A stretch of DNA of 64,000 bases from Palaemon carinicauda (lineage: Eukaryota; Arthropoda; Malacostraca; Decapoda; Palaemonidae): the NCBI RefSeq assembly GCF_036898095.1, contig NC_090729.1:67179274-67243273 (forward strand), in the 5' to 3' direction. The position numbers were made by a program, and so were the translations under genes. The notes under the pieces are model-generated. The model was not told the DNA's origin, did not search any database, and saw nothing but the letters and a program-made list of their open reading frames with translations. This document shows positions 10,446 through 22,027 of this stretch, piece after piece (positions within the stretch are counted from its first letter, which is position 1; each line of letters starts with the position of its first letter).

Positions 10446-10894
10446 AATACAAATGAACCATATAGATATTAACACTGTTGACATATATACTGAGTTAAAA
10501 TATTTAAACAACAGATGAAGGGGACGATAACATTAGCAACGTTACCAATGGTTGACAGAACTACCAACGTTAACGAATGGTACACAGTGTTACCAACGAC
10601 ACGATGACATTTCTAGAGATAGAAATGCTAAATATTTCCATACGTAAACTAAATAATTTTTCCATATAACTGTTAAACAATAGGTAGAAAGTACCAAAGG
10701 GCCACAGAACCTAACAAACCCACTACTAGTGGCAGAAATGATAAATATTTCCATTCGAATATTAAATAATTTTTCCATATAACTGTTACCCAATATATAA
10801 ATAGTACAGAAAGACCACAAAACCTAAAAAACCCACCTAACCTTGCCTAGAAGTACCCCGGTCACAAACCACGTATAAAGGCTATTGAGGAATG
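10446..10894 (-). repeat. Right copy of the large repeat, probable intron of the Merlin-like gene
   Basis: Reverse-complement relative of 1-460. It contains two direct sub-copies of a block with 'aaataatttttccatataac' (around 10650 and 10768). On the minus strand it follows directly after the splice donor of the Merlin-like exon. Confidence 0.55.
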
Positions 10895-10900
10895 ACTTAC

Positions 10901-11180
10901 TTTTATGAAGAAAACGTCGAAGTATCCGGTAACCTGGGAACAGAAACTTCTCCAATCGACACTAGTTTTCGAAGATATGTCGATACCATCCATGAGGGTC
11001 TCATGGTCCGAATGTTTATGCAAAAAGTGGATGGCACATAATATTATCTTCCATGGGGGTAGACGACTATTGTCCAAAAAAGTACCATTATAGGCAGTAA
11101 AGGTATAACCACAACGGCGTTTCTTCTTAGATTTACGAATGATGGATTCAGAATAGCAATAAAACACGTGAATGACTTGC
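10901..11180 (-). pseudogene. Merlin / ISXO2-like transposase exon (N-terminal part)
   Basis: On the minus strand the exon is bounded by an acceptor ('tatcttatag', 11190-11181) and a donor ('gtaagt', 10900-10895). It encodes a basic, Cys-containing start ('KSKKKRRCGYTFTAYNGTF'), then 'NSRLPPWKIILCAIHFL', then 'SSKTSVDWRSFCSQV'. These match the order I recall for eukaryotic ISXO2/IS1016-like (Merlin) transposases: zinc ribbon end, 'GTFF..S.L' and 'VDW..FCREVC'. The catalytic DDE part is not present nearby, so this is a fragment or one exon of a gene extending beyond recognisable sequence. Confidence 0.62.
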
Positions 11181-11189
11181 CTATAAGAT

Positions 11190-11744
11190 AAAACAGAACG
11201 ACTCTATAACTTGCTCCCTCGAAATATACGAAAAAAGAAACCGCACTTGTAATGAACACCTCACCAGCTCAAAGGTTACAACGGGAAAGGCATTGGAACA
11301 AAGGCTATGAAAAACCGCTAATATGGATAAAGGAAGTGGGGGGGGGGTAGGGAGATATCTGCATAGGCCTAAGGTGGTGATTGGTTAAGGGAAAAACAAA
11401 GAACTCTAGCGGGTAAACATGAATGAACTAAATACGGAAACTAGCCCAGAGAAAGGATTTATAAGACACAGAGGAGAGAAAAAGAAATAACCAACAAAAA
11501 TAAATAAAAACAATATAGGAAGGTAACATGGAATAAACGGTAGATAATATTGAATGGGAATATAAGATGAGATGATCATACCGAGAATTAACTGAATAAA
11601 AAAACGGTATATATTCTGTATACGTACTAAATATAGTTTAGTTACCCATAAGATCATTTTCTATCACTAGTTTTATTCGGTTTCTGCACATAGAAAATTA
11701 TAGAATGGTAAACTAATATAAAATTGATGGATGATGATGATTAT
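11190..11744. repeat. Repeat fragments shared with 12480-12880 and 30545-30650
   Basis: No gene. About 11410-11580 is a reverse-complement relative of the 12480-12870 repeat (shared 'caatattatttatc' and 'taccttcctatatt' blocks). About 11590-11700 ('tatattctgtatacgt', 'tttattcggtttctg') is a direct relative of 30545-30650. A G run lies at 11338-11347. Confidence 0.6.
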
Positions 11745-11945
11745 TATTATTATTACTTGCTAAGCTACAACCCTAGTTGGAAAGCAAGATACAGTAAGCC
11801 CAAAATAACCTAGCAAGGATGGGAAACATAAAATAATATATTTTAAGAACAATGTCAAATAAATAAATATTTCCTATGTGAACTATGCAAAATTTAACAA
11901 AACAAGAGGAAGAGAAACGAGATAAAATAGTGGGTTTCATTGTAG
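11745..11945 (-). mobile_element. Non-LTR 3' tail copy with (TTA)n
   Basis: Starts with a short ATT-rich run, then 'ctaagctacaaccctagttgg' and 'aacaaaacaagaggaagag'. This is the reverse complement of the 3' end of the non-LTR family. It is 5'-truncated and has no coding capacity. Confidence 0.7.
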
Positions 11946-12355
11946 TTTATTCCATGGCAATGTAACCTAAAATTCCAACTACTTTATATTATAGGAAAAA
12001 TTACGCTCCCTTCGAAAATAACACTCGTTCCCGTCGCAAATTAATAGTTTCAGAAATATATATACATCTGTATCATCCGATAATGGGGGACCCCCAGTGG
12101 GAACTCGGGGTTTTGGGTGGGGAAAACATACTGGGGAACCGATATATAACCGTAAATCAGTCCTTTTCTTCTCTATACATTTCCTTGTATTTATTAAAAC
12201 CGTAGGAAAATACAAAACAGTATAACTGGATATATTTGGGAGGAGCCGTTTCATAGGTTATTTCTTGTAGTAATACAGTAACCAGTGCTGCCAACGCCTG
12301 ATGTAGTTTAAATGTTAGCATTCCATACCTGATGTAGATCAAATGTTAGCATTCC
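11946..12355. other. Unassigned AT-rich stretch
   Basis: No gene or recognised repeat. 'atgtagtttaaatgttagca' and 'atgtagatcaaatgttagca' form a small local direct duplication at about 12300-12350. Confidence 0.5.
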
Positions 12356-12389
12356 TTGCTAACATTAGCACTTATTTGTTCGTTCGTCC

Positions 12390-12800
12390 GTTCGCACCAG
12401 TTTCCGACCTGCGCATATATAACCTCCCTGCGCATATATAACCTCCCTGCGCAGGAGTTTCTCTCCCAAATTACTCTTTTTATTACCGTATTATTTTCTC
12501 ATTTTATATTCCCATTCAATATTATTTATCATACATTCCATTTTACCTTCCTATATTGGGTTTATTTGTTTGGTTATTTCCTTTCCCATTTGTACGTACG
12601 TTCGTTTCATCAGTTTCCGACCTGCGCATATATCCCCCCCCCCCCCCTCCTCTTCGCAGGATTTTCCTCTCCCCAATTACTCTTTTTATTACCGTGTTAT
12701 TTTCTCATTTTTTATTCCCATTCAATATTATTTATCATTCATTCCATTTTACCTTCCTATATTGGGTTTATTTGTTTGGTTATTTCTTTCTCTGTTCCTG
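12390..12800 (+). repeat. Tandem duplication with about 211 bp period
   Basis: The unit beginning 'cagtttccgacctgcgcata' at about 12399 recurs at about 12610. Both units continue with 'attactctttttattaccgt', 'ttcaatattatttatca' and 'tatattgggtttatttgttt'. The second unit carries a C run (about 12632-12645) where the first has repeats of 'tgcgcatatataacctccc'. Overlapping hydrophobic frames here are a by-product of T-rich sequence. Confidence 0.8.
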
Positions 12801-12847
12801 GTTGCACATAAATACTTACTCTGGACTAGTCTTTTTAAATTTACCTT

Positions 12848-13745
12848 TCTCTCGACATCTAAATGCATAGTATTTTTCAATCCTAATTGAAAATCTAATA
12901 TTAAAGTTACGGGTGTAGAGGTAATTCTTTGTCGGCACAAAGGCGAATTGAAACTACAGTAATGTGCATTATGTGACTTACTACATCTTTGCAGTTTTGA
13001 CCAATCCTTTTTCCATATGCTCCGTTACAGCTTCCCTTTCATTTCACGGTTCTATGTCTCGAATATTAATTTTTTCAATTGCCAGGTTTTCCTCGGTTGC
13101 AATTACCTCTTTGTGTTGGTGCTGAGCCTTGAGACCCATCAATCAGATCTTCACAAATAAACTTATTTACACTAGCTGATAACCTTCAAATTAATCATTA
13201 GCTTTAATTAATACACATCAATGTGGATTTTTAATATTTTATAGATGAAATTAATAATCAATTCGCTATGAAAAAAAAATAATTTCAATTTTTCTAGAAT
13301 AACACTGATAGATATTATGAAAGATTTTCTTTACTCCTCTTTGTTTGTATTTTAGTCTCGCTCCCACTAATATAGTAGTTACCCTTGAAGTTTTCGTTTT
13401 TGCCCTTTTCAGTTTTCTTCTACCAAGACACAGGTAGACTGCGGCAACTCGATGCTTTTGACATATACGCTATGTTTCGCCATGTCACTGCGAAGAAACG
13501 AGAGACAAGAAGACATTTTCTGCGTAACGTTGGCTCTCTTCCTAAAAAAAAGCCTGTTTTGAGGCAAATCATTACACTGGGTTTAACTATCTTTCGCATT
13601 GCTGACTTATAAGCAGTTTTTATCTCTGTACCAGTTCAGGTCTGATTAATTTTAGGATATTGCACATCACACCAACTCTTAGCTAATTACTTTAAATTAT
13701 CACTTTTTACTATGCCAGAATTAATAGGATTGTTTATGTATATTT
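12848..13745 (+). repeat. Inverted duplication, left arm
   Basis: About 900 bp matching the reverse complement of 16993-17885. It starts 'ctctcgacatctaaatg' and includes 'cgggtgtagaggtaatt', 'cacatcaatgtgga' and the first 430 bp of a BEL-type LTR from 13317. Because flank and LTR are both shared, the duplication happened after the LTR was in place. Confidence 0.8.
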
Positions 13746-15060
13746 CCCTAGAGCTGCAAGGTAGCTCTTTGTATTTTGTACAAAATTTGGACTCCATCTT
13801 ACTTGCACAAATATGACCTGGCAAACAAGTTCCAATATGGCACCTAAACAAGACTCCTCTCAGGGAACCTGACCCCACGTGAACCGATTCGACCTTTGGA
13901 TCCACCATTCACTAGCAAAACGCCACTGTGACATCACAGGTTAACCTGCCCCTGTCTTGTAACTCTAGCTCGCCCCAACTTCCCCAAGACTCAAGTTCCT
14001 CCCCTACCGAGCAGAGGAGTCGTGGTGTCCTGATGGATGGAAAGAGGGAATACGAGCCTGGAAGCTTACCAGCGGCCTCAATCTACCAAGAAGCAAGGAA
14101 CAGATGGTGGGGGGGGGGGGGGAACTAACGGTGCAAACAATCCATTCAACAGCCAGTTTCCGGACAAGGCCTTTCCCCAAGTATCGAAGTGAAAAGTGTA
14201 GGTAATTAATCATGATCACTGAAATTCCTCCGAATTATAGGTTAGCTTTTAACTTTTCGTTATTTAGTTTGTAATGGCTTTTTATACTATTCAGGTTATC
14301 CGTGGGATTTTTTGTATAAACTTTGTATATAATATTTTGCTTTTAGATTCTAGTCCAGTTTTGGGGTCACAGGACTAAGTCAGACATCATTTTAATGATT
14401 TACCATCGCAAATGACCCTGAGTCACCAATAGCTTGGATTGGCTTTTATTTTTGCCAAGAGCTGCATTTCTTTTATTTAGTTTATTTGTTAACTATAATA
14501 TTTGTAATAAACTACTTAGATTAAGTTATGTTTGTATTTCTAATTCCGCTGTTGGATCGATTGTGTTATATTACGATTTGGTTCAGGATAGTCAAACATA
14601 ATATGCTGAACAGAGTAAGTTTATCTCAATAACTTTAGCGTATAGGCGATTTAGCGAGAGTACTCTTAATTCTGTTCTTCGAGGGAGAAGATCCCTAATA
14701 ATAACTTCAATACATCCCTCCTCCTATTCATTGCAATTGTCTTCCTTCATAACGTAAAATTCCTGTCTAGCATCTCACTGGGGTCCTTAGGATGGAGTCA
14801 AAATATTGCCTTAGTGGGATAGCTTTATAATTCACAAAGCTAAAGTATGCCATGAAATTACTTTTTTCATGTATGGAGTTTTTAGGACTCTTGACAAAGT
14901 TTTTCTATTACGAGTGAAGGTTTTTGAACTGCATCACCAAAGTTATTGCCAGGGTGCTGTGCCATTCAGTGTTAGTTTTCCTCTCCTCCCCAGTTGATCT
15001 TTGTTGCATGCTGTAGGGAGACATCCCTGAAACGACAAGTTCCTACTTAACTATAATGAT
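13317..15060 (+). mobile_element. Diverged BEL/Pao solo LTR
   Basis: The start 'atgaaagattttctttac' corresponds to the BEL-B LTR start. Later landmarks appear in the same order as in 41918-43733: 'gccagaattaataggattg' (about 13715), 'ccaatatggcacct' (about 13832), 'catctcactggggtccttag' (about 14770), and 'agttgatctttgttgcatgc' followed by 'acaagttcctac' near the end. No primer-binding site or gag follows, so it is best read as an old solo LTR of about 1.74 kb. Confidence 0.7.
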
Positions 15061-15870
15061 AAATAACCAAATTTATTCGCCACAAATATTGATAGCCTCT
15101 CAATTTATAACTATTCAATGCAATTTTATGTGCCATATTAAAAATTCTTTCTGTGAAGTTACTCTCAATGTTAATGATGATATATCCTTCATTTTCCGTT
15201 AGGTAATGATTAGATGATGATCTATATAGCTTTAGAAACTTAAAATGTTATATCAAATAATTGATTTAGTTTTACTTTAGTAGTTTTCCTAAAACAGAGT
15301 ACATTTTCTAAGGAAACAGGCTTTTCTGAGGGGAAAATTTGGTTTTTACTACGAAAGGTTTCCCTGACCGTAACTAAATAATACCATCTGGCCAGCTAAT
15401 CTTGAAAGTGTTTACAAAGTTAATGGAAAGAGGAGGCGATAAAAGATGCAGGGCATGGTGGTGGTGGTGGTCTCTAATTTGTCGAAAAATATATTTTGAC
15501 AGTTCGGCCTACACAAATTGTGCAAGCACGTAGATCCCTTTACACAAAAGAATTGTATTTATTTAGTGCTTCTGTAAAAAAGATTTTAGTTCTTTTCGTA
15601 AATTTTCGTTGATAAATATACTTTGCTTTAGATGCCAATGGTTCGAATAATCAATATGTTTCTTTAAAAATATTGTTTTGAAGAGTTATAATTTACGAGG
15701 TTTGAAAAAGGTCTTGGATAAGTTATATTATTTTCTTATATTTTAAAGATTAATTATTATCCAGTTAGAGCAGTGAGAAGAAAAATTGATTGAAAACCGC
15801 TCATGTTCGAGGGTAAAAGTGAAAAGATAACTCTGAATAGCCATTAATTTTCTTATTATCCTCATCATCA
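15061..15870. other. Unassigned AT-rich stretch
   Basis: No gene or recognised element was seen. A short (GGT)n run lies near 15460. Confidence 0.5.
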
Positions 15871-16990
15871 TCACCTCCTCCTACGCCTATTGATGCAAAG
15901 GGCCTCGGTTAGACTTTTCCAATAGTCTTTATCTTGAGCTTTCAAATCATTAGTTCTCCATTTGTCATTGCCTACTTCACGTGTCATAGTCCTCAGCCAT
16001 GTAGGTCTGGGTGTAACAACTCTTCTAGTGCCTTGCGGGGCCAAGTTGAAAGTTTGGTGAACTAATCTCTGATGGGGAGTGTGACGAGCATCCCCAAACC
16101 ATCTCCATCTGCCCCTCGTCATGATCTCATCCACATATGGTACTCTCTTTTATAGTTTCCTTTCTAATCCTGTCTTGCAATTTAACTACCAATATTCTTC
16201 CGAGGGTTTGTTTCTCAGTTACAGCGATCTCATTAAACTGATATATAGCCTTATTTTGTGTGTAATTTCATTAGACTTTTTGTTTTCAAAATTTTACTCA
16301 AACTAGTCATTGACTTATTTTTTTTTTCAATCTTTCATTAACTCTGATTCTAAATACCCTGTATTAGAGGTCATAGTTCTTAAGTATTTAAATTATTCCA
16401 CCTCATTAATCCTTTCTCCTTCCAATGATATTTCATATTCCATTACATATTACAGTCTCACCATTCCTCTCTTTCTTCTATTTATGTTGAGCCTAACCTC
16501 TTGTGATATTTCATTCATTCTGGTAAGCAAACATTGCAAATCCTGTGGTGTTTTGCTAATAAGGACAGTGTCTCTAATCCTTCTCCACATCTTCAACTGT
16601 TTTATGCAATACAAAATCCACGAGGAGGATAAACACATCCCCTTGGAGTACTCCTCTGTTCACAGGAAATTCATTTGATAGGACTCCACTAACATAAGCT
16701 TTGCACTTATTATACTTATGAATAAACTTAATCAAATTTAATATATTTAAGAGGACCTCCTTAATGACTCAGAATTCTCCATAAAATTAGCCGGTGTACA
16801 CAAAGGTGTTTTTCGTAGTACACAAATGCCATCAACAGTGGATTTCCATATTCTAAACAGTGCTGTACAACATGTCTTCAAATGAAAATTTGTTCAGTAC
16901 AACTTCTAACTTTTCTAAATCCGGCTTGTTCATCTCTCAGCTTCACATCAATCTTTCTCTACCCTCTTTAGGATAAGCATATTATATATA
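15871..16990 (-). pseudogene. Non-LTR retrotransposon ORF2 remnant (RT and C-terminal region)
   Basis: On the minus strand, around 16570-16500, 'DTVLISKTPQDLQCLL' is the region next to the RT catalytic Asp pair. Further down, 16134-15871 gives 'RGRWRWFGDARHTPHQRLVH' and 'RPTWLRTMTREVGNDKW', the conserved C-terminal region of many LINE ORF2 proteins. The two are separated by stops and shifts. Upstream, to about 16990, RT palm sequence is only faintly readable. A similar C-terminal fragment lies at 27105-27370. The clade is not certain. Confidence 0.7.
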
Positions 16991-16992
16991 AA

Positions 16993-17885
16993 CAATCCTA
17001 CCTATTCTAGCATAATAAAAATTGATAATTTAAAGTAATTAGCTAAAGACTGGAGCGATGGGCAATACCCTAAAATTAATCAGACCTGAACTGGTACAGA
17101 GATAAAAGCTGCTTACAAGTCCGCAATACAAAAAAAGATATTCAAACCTAGTGTAATGATTTGCTTCCCAACAGGTTTCTTAAGAAGAGGATCAACGTTA
17201 CAAAGCAAATGTCTTTTGTCTCTAGTTTCGACGCAGTGACGTGATGAAACAGCGTATATGTCAAAATCGTCCAGTTAACGCAGTCTAGCTATGTCTTGGT
17301 AGAAGAAAACTTGATACCCGTGTCTCGGTAGAAGAAAACTTAAAAGGGTATAAGAGAAAAGCCTAGGGTAACTATTATATTAGTGGGGAAGAAACTAAAA
17401 TACAAACAAAGAAGAGTGAAGAACATTATTCGCAATATCCGTGTTATTCAAGAAAAATTTGAAATTACTATTTTTACATAGCAATTTAATTCTTAATTTC
17501 ATCTATAAAATAGTAGTCCACATTGATGTGCATTAGATAGAGCTAATAATTAATATGAAAGTTATCAGCTAGAGTTAATAAGTCTATTCATGTAGCTTTG
17601 ATGGGATAGGGTGAACGAATTTGGGTCACAAGGCTCAGCAGCGGCGCTCAGAGGTCATTGTAACCAAGGAAAACCTAGAAGTTGCACAAGTAAAAAATTG
17701 AGATATAGGGAAGCGCGAACGGAGCATATGGGAACTGCAAAGATGTAGTAAGTCACATAACGCACATTACTGTAGTTTCACTTACCCTTTTTGCCGACAA
17801 ACAATTACCTCTACACCCGTAACCTTAATATTAGATTTTCAATTAGGTTTAACAAATACTATACATTTAGATGTCGAGAGAACTA
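16993..17885 (-). repeat. Inverted duplication, right arm
   Basis: Reverse-complement partner of 12848-13745. It contains the first 430 bp of the BEL-type LTR (16993-17425) and its flank (17426-17885). It adds a short local duplication of 'tcggtagaagaaaactt' near 17310-17340 that is not in the left arm. Confidence 0.8.
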
Positions 17886-18404
17886 ATAGCAGCAGCTGTA
17901 GTATATATTACTTTTTATTGTTCTGGGGAAAAATCTATTATGTTTCTTGCGATTTGTAAAAAATTTTAGCAGTATAAAATTAAGATAATGACAGGATTAT
18001 TTTGAGGTAATACTAGTTTTGGTACATGCAATGAAGTTGTAGGCCCTACTACGTTTTTCTTTTTTTTTTTTTATAGATAAGAAACACCATAGTTCCTGTC
18101 CGCTTTCAAGCACAACCTTATTGACAAATATCTAACAGTCCATAGATTAACAGTCTTATCGTGTAACAACTCTTAGATCTCCTGTTCTATTCTAAGTAAT
18201 CTTTATCCATTTAATTTGAAAAAAAAAATAGTAGAAATTCGATGACTGGCCTACTAATGGGCTCAAACATTTAATGACTTATACAAAAGGGATGCTGCAA
18301 AAACACTTCAGCAATTTCTGAAGTACTGTACACAAAAGATGCAAAGACTTCCCTATTACATAATTATGGAGTAAACAACGTCCATAAACTTAAGCTCATT
18401 CTAT
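17886..18404. other. Unassigned AT-rich stretch
   Basis: No gene. A poly-T run lies at 18058-18072. Confidence 0.5.
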
Positions 18405-18640
18405 TTGAGGTGGAAATGCACGGCCGGTAGACACTTTACCAATTTTGTGATATGGGTGGCCATCACGAGTGTAGACGACGTCAGACAAGGAAACCACGGG
18501 AAAACTATTGAAGGGCCTGTGCGTATTGTAGAGGCACTAGATAAACACTGTACCAAGGCCCACTTTGCCCGGCACAGTTCCACTGCACTTTGCAACGGCA
18601 TCTGGCCCAAGTCATATGTTTACTAGCCTGTGCCTAGTAC
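18405..18640. repeat. Diverged repeat pair, copy 1
   Basis: Related over about 230 bp to 19640-19860, in the same orientation. Shared blocks are 'tatgggtggccatcacgagt', 'gacgtcagac' and 'tggcccaagtcatat'. Both strands stay open in at least one frame in both copies, so the reading frames do not tell a sense strand. Product unknown. Confidence 0.6.
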
Positions 18641-19639
18641 CTTCCTTGAATCAATTGATTTGTTTACAGTTATAGGCAAAATATTGTTCCCACCCTACAT
18701 TTGCCCCTCATGTGGAAGGATCTTTAAACTAATGAAGCCATAATTCAGGTTACTGAAGCCGAAACTGGTTAAAGCAACTTGACTGAACTTCCATCACCGT
18801 TTATTTATTACCCGTCATCGTGATATAAAGTACATATTGAATCGTGTCACGCTACCTCTTTCATACTATTTTATAACCTCTGTAATCTTACCATTTCAAC
18901 TATTAGTTGAGGAAAATATTTCTTATACCAAACACTTAAAAGTAAGTTTTTTTTTTTATTTCACATTATTCCACCTATTTTTAAAAATACTAGTAGATTT
19001 GTGAACACCTCTGCCTCCAAGACAGATTCTCAGAATATCAAAAACATATTCTATCAGCAGTCACTTTATCAAACTTAATTTGTCACTAAAATCATAATTT
19101 CAGATTTCAGATGCAAAAACAAACTCTCAAATCTCTTCTCCAAAACTAATCTTTAATAATTCAAACGAAAGAGCATTAAATTACCTGGTGGATAAGGTTA
19201 GCTACTGGCTCTAACTCCATAAAACCACGTAATTGGAATGAGTATTTCAAGGGACCTTTCATAAACCCCAGGTTAAGCAAGAACTAATGCTTTTTAAATA
19301 GTTTTTCTTCACACACTAAGTACTTTCAAGGCATTTCGTTTCATGAAAAGTCAATAGAATGAGTTGATTTCAAAATTTACCACCAAACTAACCAATTTTA
19401 GATATACATTGCATGAAGGTTTTAGAACCAAATTGCTACATCTGGTGCTTCATCTCTAGTCTATGGACTTCGTAAACAAAGCTATAAAACCAACAGTAGG
19501 AATGTATCTTGAGCTTACCTAAAAAGAAAGATATAGTTCAATAAGGATCAAGAACTTCAACAGGTTACATTAAGCCCTTTCCATTGCAAAGGCCTTTCCA
19601 TACTAGGGGCATATATACGGCAAGCAGATACTGTTAGCA
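18641..19639. other. Unassigned stretch between the repeat pair
   Basis: AT-rich, no supported gene. A poly-T run lies near 18948-18957. Confidence 0.5.
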
Positions 19640-19860
19640 ATTCCGTGGTATGGGTGGTAATCACAAGTGTAGATGATGTCAGACGAGGGAACCACGGGCA
19701 AACCATTTTAATGTCCGTGCCAGTTGTATTGGCACTGGATGAGCAATCTACTAGGGACCACATTACCTGGCAAAGCTCTGGCAGTATTCTGCCCGGTGTG
19801 TGGCCCAAGTCATACTTCCCCTACCTGTGCCTACTACCTGCCTTGGACAGTTTGATATGG
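19640..19860. repeat. Diverged repeat pair, copy 2
   Basis: Partner of 18405-18640, with 'tatgggtggtaatcacaagt', 'gatgtcagacgagggaacc' and 'tggcccaagtcatac'. The two copies appear to be roughly 70 percent alike, so the duplication is old or both belong to a dispersed family. Confidence 0.6.
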
Positions 19861-20658
19861 TAACCGCTTCAAAGCTTGAGAAATATTAATAAAAAGAGGG
19901 GCTGCCCAGTATTTCCCGGTCGTGTTTAAAGAACTTTAGGCAATACGTGGAAATCATGCTGAAATCAAAGTTCCAAATGGAAATTTCCAAGAGTTATTTA
20001 AAAATAAATCTACAGCTCTAAGCAACCGTTCTGAATTAAATAAATTTCAAATCAAAACAAGATATACAAGAGCACTTGTCCTTACCTTTCCGTCTATGTC
20101 TTATACCCAAGTAAATACTAAATGCTACTTTTCCCAACCAGGCTAGTAACACAGTCTTCATCAATACTTTAATACTTTTATTATGAAAAAAGTAGTTACA
20201 CATGCACTAACTTTTTACCAACTAGTGGAGAATAATCTTAAAACTCTTCACAATGCTTCAATGCAATAACTGGAAAATATTAAACAAGAAGTTTTACTCT
20301 GGTAATTTGGAAAGCGTTTAAATTTGAAAAATATATTTTCAATGAAAAATTAATATCGATGGGAGTTCTGAAGTCAGATGCAAATAAGAAATTTTATGAA
20401 AGATTTATTTAAAACTACGTTAATTGCCAATGCTTTCAAAGTGTTCTAAATCAGTATTTAATATATCCATATATTCATACAATTTAAAAGAAACTAATAA
20501 ATCTTTGATCTACTAAAAGTTAAATAATGTTTATGCTAAAAGATAAGTTTTAAAGTCCTAAAACTTTGAACAATAAAAACCATAGCATCTGAAAATTAAC
20601 TTTGGTCAATCACTTTGACCAGTAAAATTTAGTAATATACAACATTAGGATTATTATT
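19861..20658. other. Unassigned AT-rich stretch
   Basis: No gene or repeat recognised. Confidence 0.5.
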
Positions 20659-21709
20659 ACTTTAGTCCGTCAATTTTTTAAGGCTGCTGTGGTGTGGCCA
20701 GTACAGATGTACGTTGCCAAATTATGTTATTGTAATATTCAGTTTATCTTTTTAAAGTAGTTTAGCTTTCAACATATTCTATACGCATACACTGTATATA
20801 CATACATACACATGTATACACATTAAATATATACACAAACATTCACATATATACACACATACACACTCATACAAAAATACATATATACATATATACATAC
20901 ATGTATATACATACATACACATATACATACATATCACATTCCATCTATATATTAGTGAAAACCCAAGTTTCACAAATATAAATTAGATGATTAATTTTTT
21001 GTCAGGCGCTGCCATATTTGAATTTAAGGGTTCTATGAATATATGGGATTTAAAGGGTCACGTTCAAAGACTTTTTAAGCCATTCACTCTATCACCTACA
21101 TTGATCACAATGAACAGAAAAAGGACAAACTAATTCACCTACACCCGAGGCCAAGGAAATACTCTGTTCTGAAATATTTCATTTTGGAAAAACAATGGAG
21201 ATCCTATAACTGATATTTTGAAGGCTATCCAAAGATCATTTGAAACAAATTACGAAATTATTATTGGCAAACTAAATAAGAAGGAATCTGCACCTTTTCA
21301 AAATGAGAAGATAAGAAGGTGGGCCACTTTGATGAAATTTTCTGAAGAATAATTCTTTGTTTCTACCATTAGAAGGAAATTCCTACTCTGGACAAAGTGT
21401 TGGCTTTTATGAAATTAAATAGTTTGGCAGAAGCAAGAAGGGATCAGAAAAACAGTTTTTGCCATGCAAAAGTAACCGGTCAACATTCCATATTAGATAA
21501 AGAAGTTTTGTCTTTACTTTCGAGTTTTAACTTATAATAAATGAAATATGATGTTAAAATATCTGTTGAAAGCTAAATGTTGAGTCTAAAGAAATGAAAC
21601 CTATTTCAATAGACTCCTTAATACAAATATGATGACCATAAATTGGCAAAGTATGACATCTGTACCAGTCACACCACAGCTGCCTTAGAAAAGTTTGACT
21701 GACAAAGTA
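20659..21709. mobile_element. DNA element with about 60 bp imperfect terminal inverted repeats
   Basis: The left end ('aaggctgctgtggtgtggcc', then 'gtacagatgt') is the reverse complement of the right end ('acatctgtaccagtcacacc', then 'acagctgcc'). The arms are about 60-70 bp and begin 'actttagtc' or 'actttgtc'. The interior has a short plus-strand frame around 21190-21350 ('DILKAIQRSFETNYEI') that I do not recognise, plus a TA/CA-rich microsatellite at 20770-20945. Flanking target duplication is not clear. Superfamily unknown. Confidence 0.6.
20770..20945. repeat. Degenerate TA/CA microsatellite
   Basis: 'catacatacacatgtataca' and similar units repeat throughout. It lies inside the TIR element. 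Confidence 0.85.
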
Positions 21710-21721
21710 GGAAAACCGGGA

Positions 21722-21943
21722 GTCTGTAAGCCTAAGGGCGCTAACAGGTTAAATAGCCCAGTTAGGAAAGGATATAAGGAAAATAGTGTGCCGAGTGTAC
21801 CCTCAAGAAAGAGATCTAACCAAAAACAGAGGAAGAATAAGATACAATGACTCTGGCACTAACTAAGACTTAGGAAATTATGGAACCTGCTTACCATAGC
21901 TATTATCTTGTACCTTTACAAAGTGGAAAGTTCCCCTGAACAA

Positions 21944-21945
<2 letters not shown>
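21722..21945 (-). mobile_element. Degraded non-LTR tail copy
   Basis: 'gtgtgccgagtgtaccctc' and 'cctgcttaccatagctat' match the downstream copy at 22200-22400. It is more diverged than its neighbour. Confidence 0.65.

Positions 21946-22026
<81 letters not shown>
21946..22026. repeat. (TTA)n microsatellite
   Basis: About 80 bp of TTA units. In this family it corresponds to the 3' terminal simple repeat of the element that follows on the minus strand. Confidence 0.95.

Positions 22027-22027
<1 letters not shown>

Noticed and set aside
10905..11093. Plus-strand frame opposite the Merlin-like exon
   Set aside because: The recognisable domain and splice signals are on the minus strand.
12356..12890. 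Hydrophobic 100-150 codon frames that look like membrane proteins
   Set aside because: All arise from a T-rich tandem duplication; overlapping frames are equally hydrophobic.
18700..18740. A 'CPSCGRIFK' reading that resembles the start of a C2H2 zinc finger
   Set aside because: The following residues contain stops and the His spacing is wrong; too short to support.
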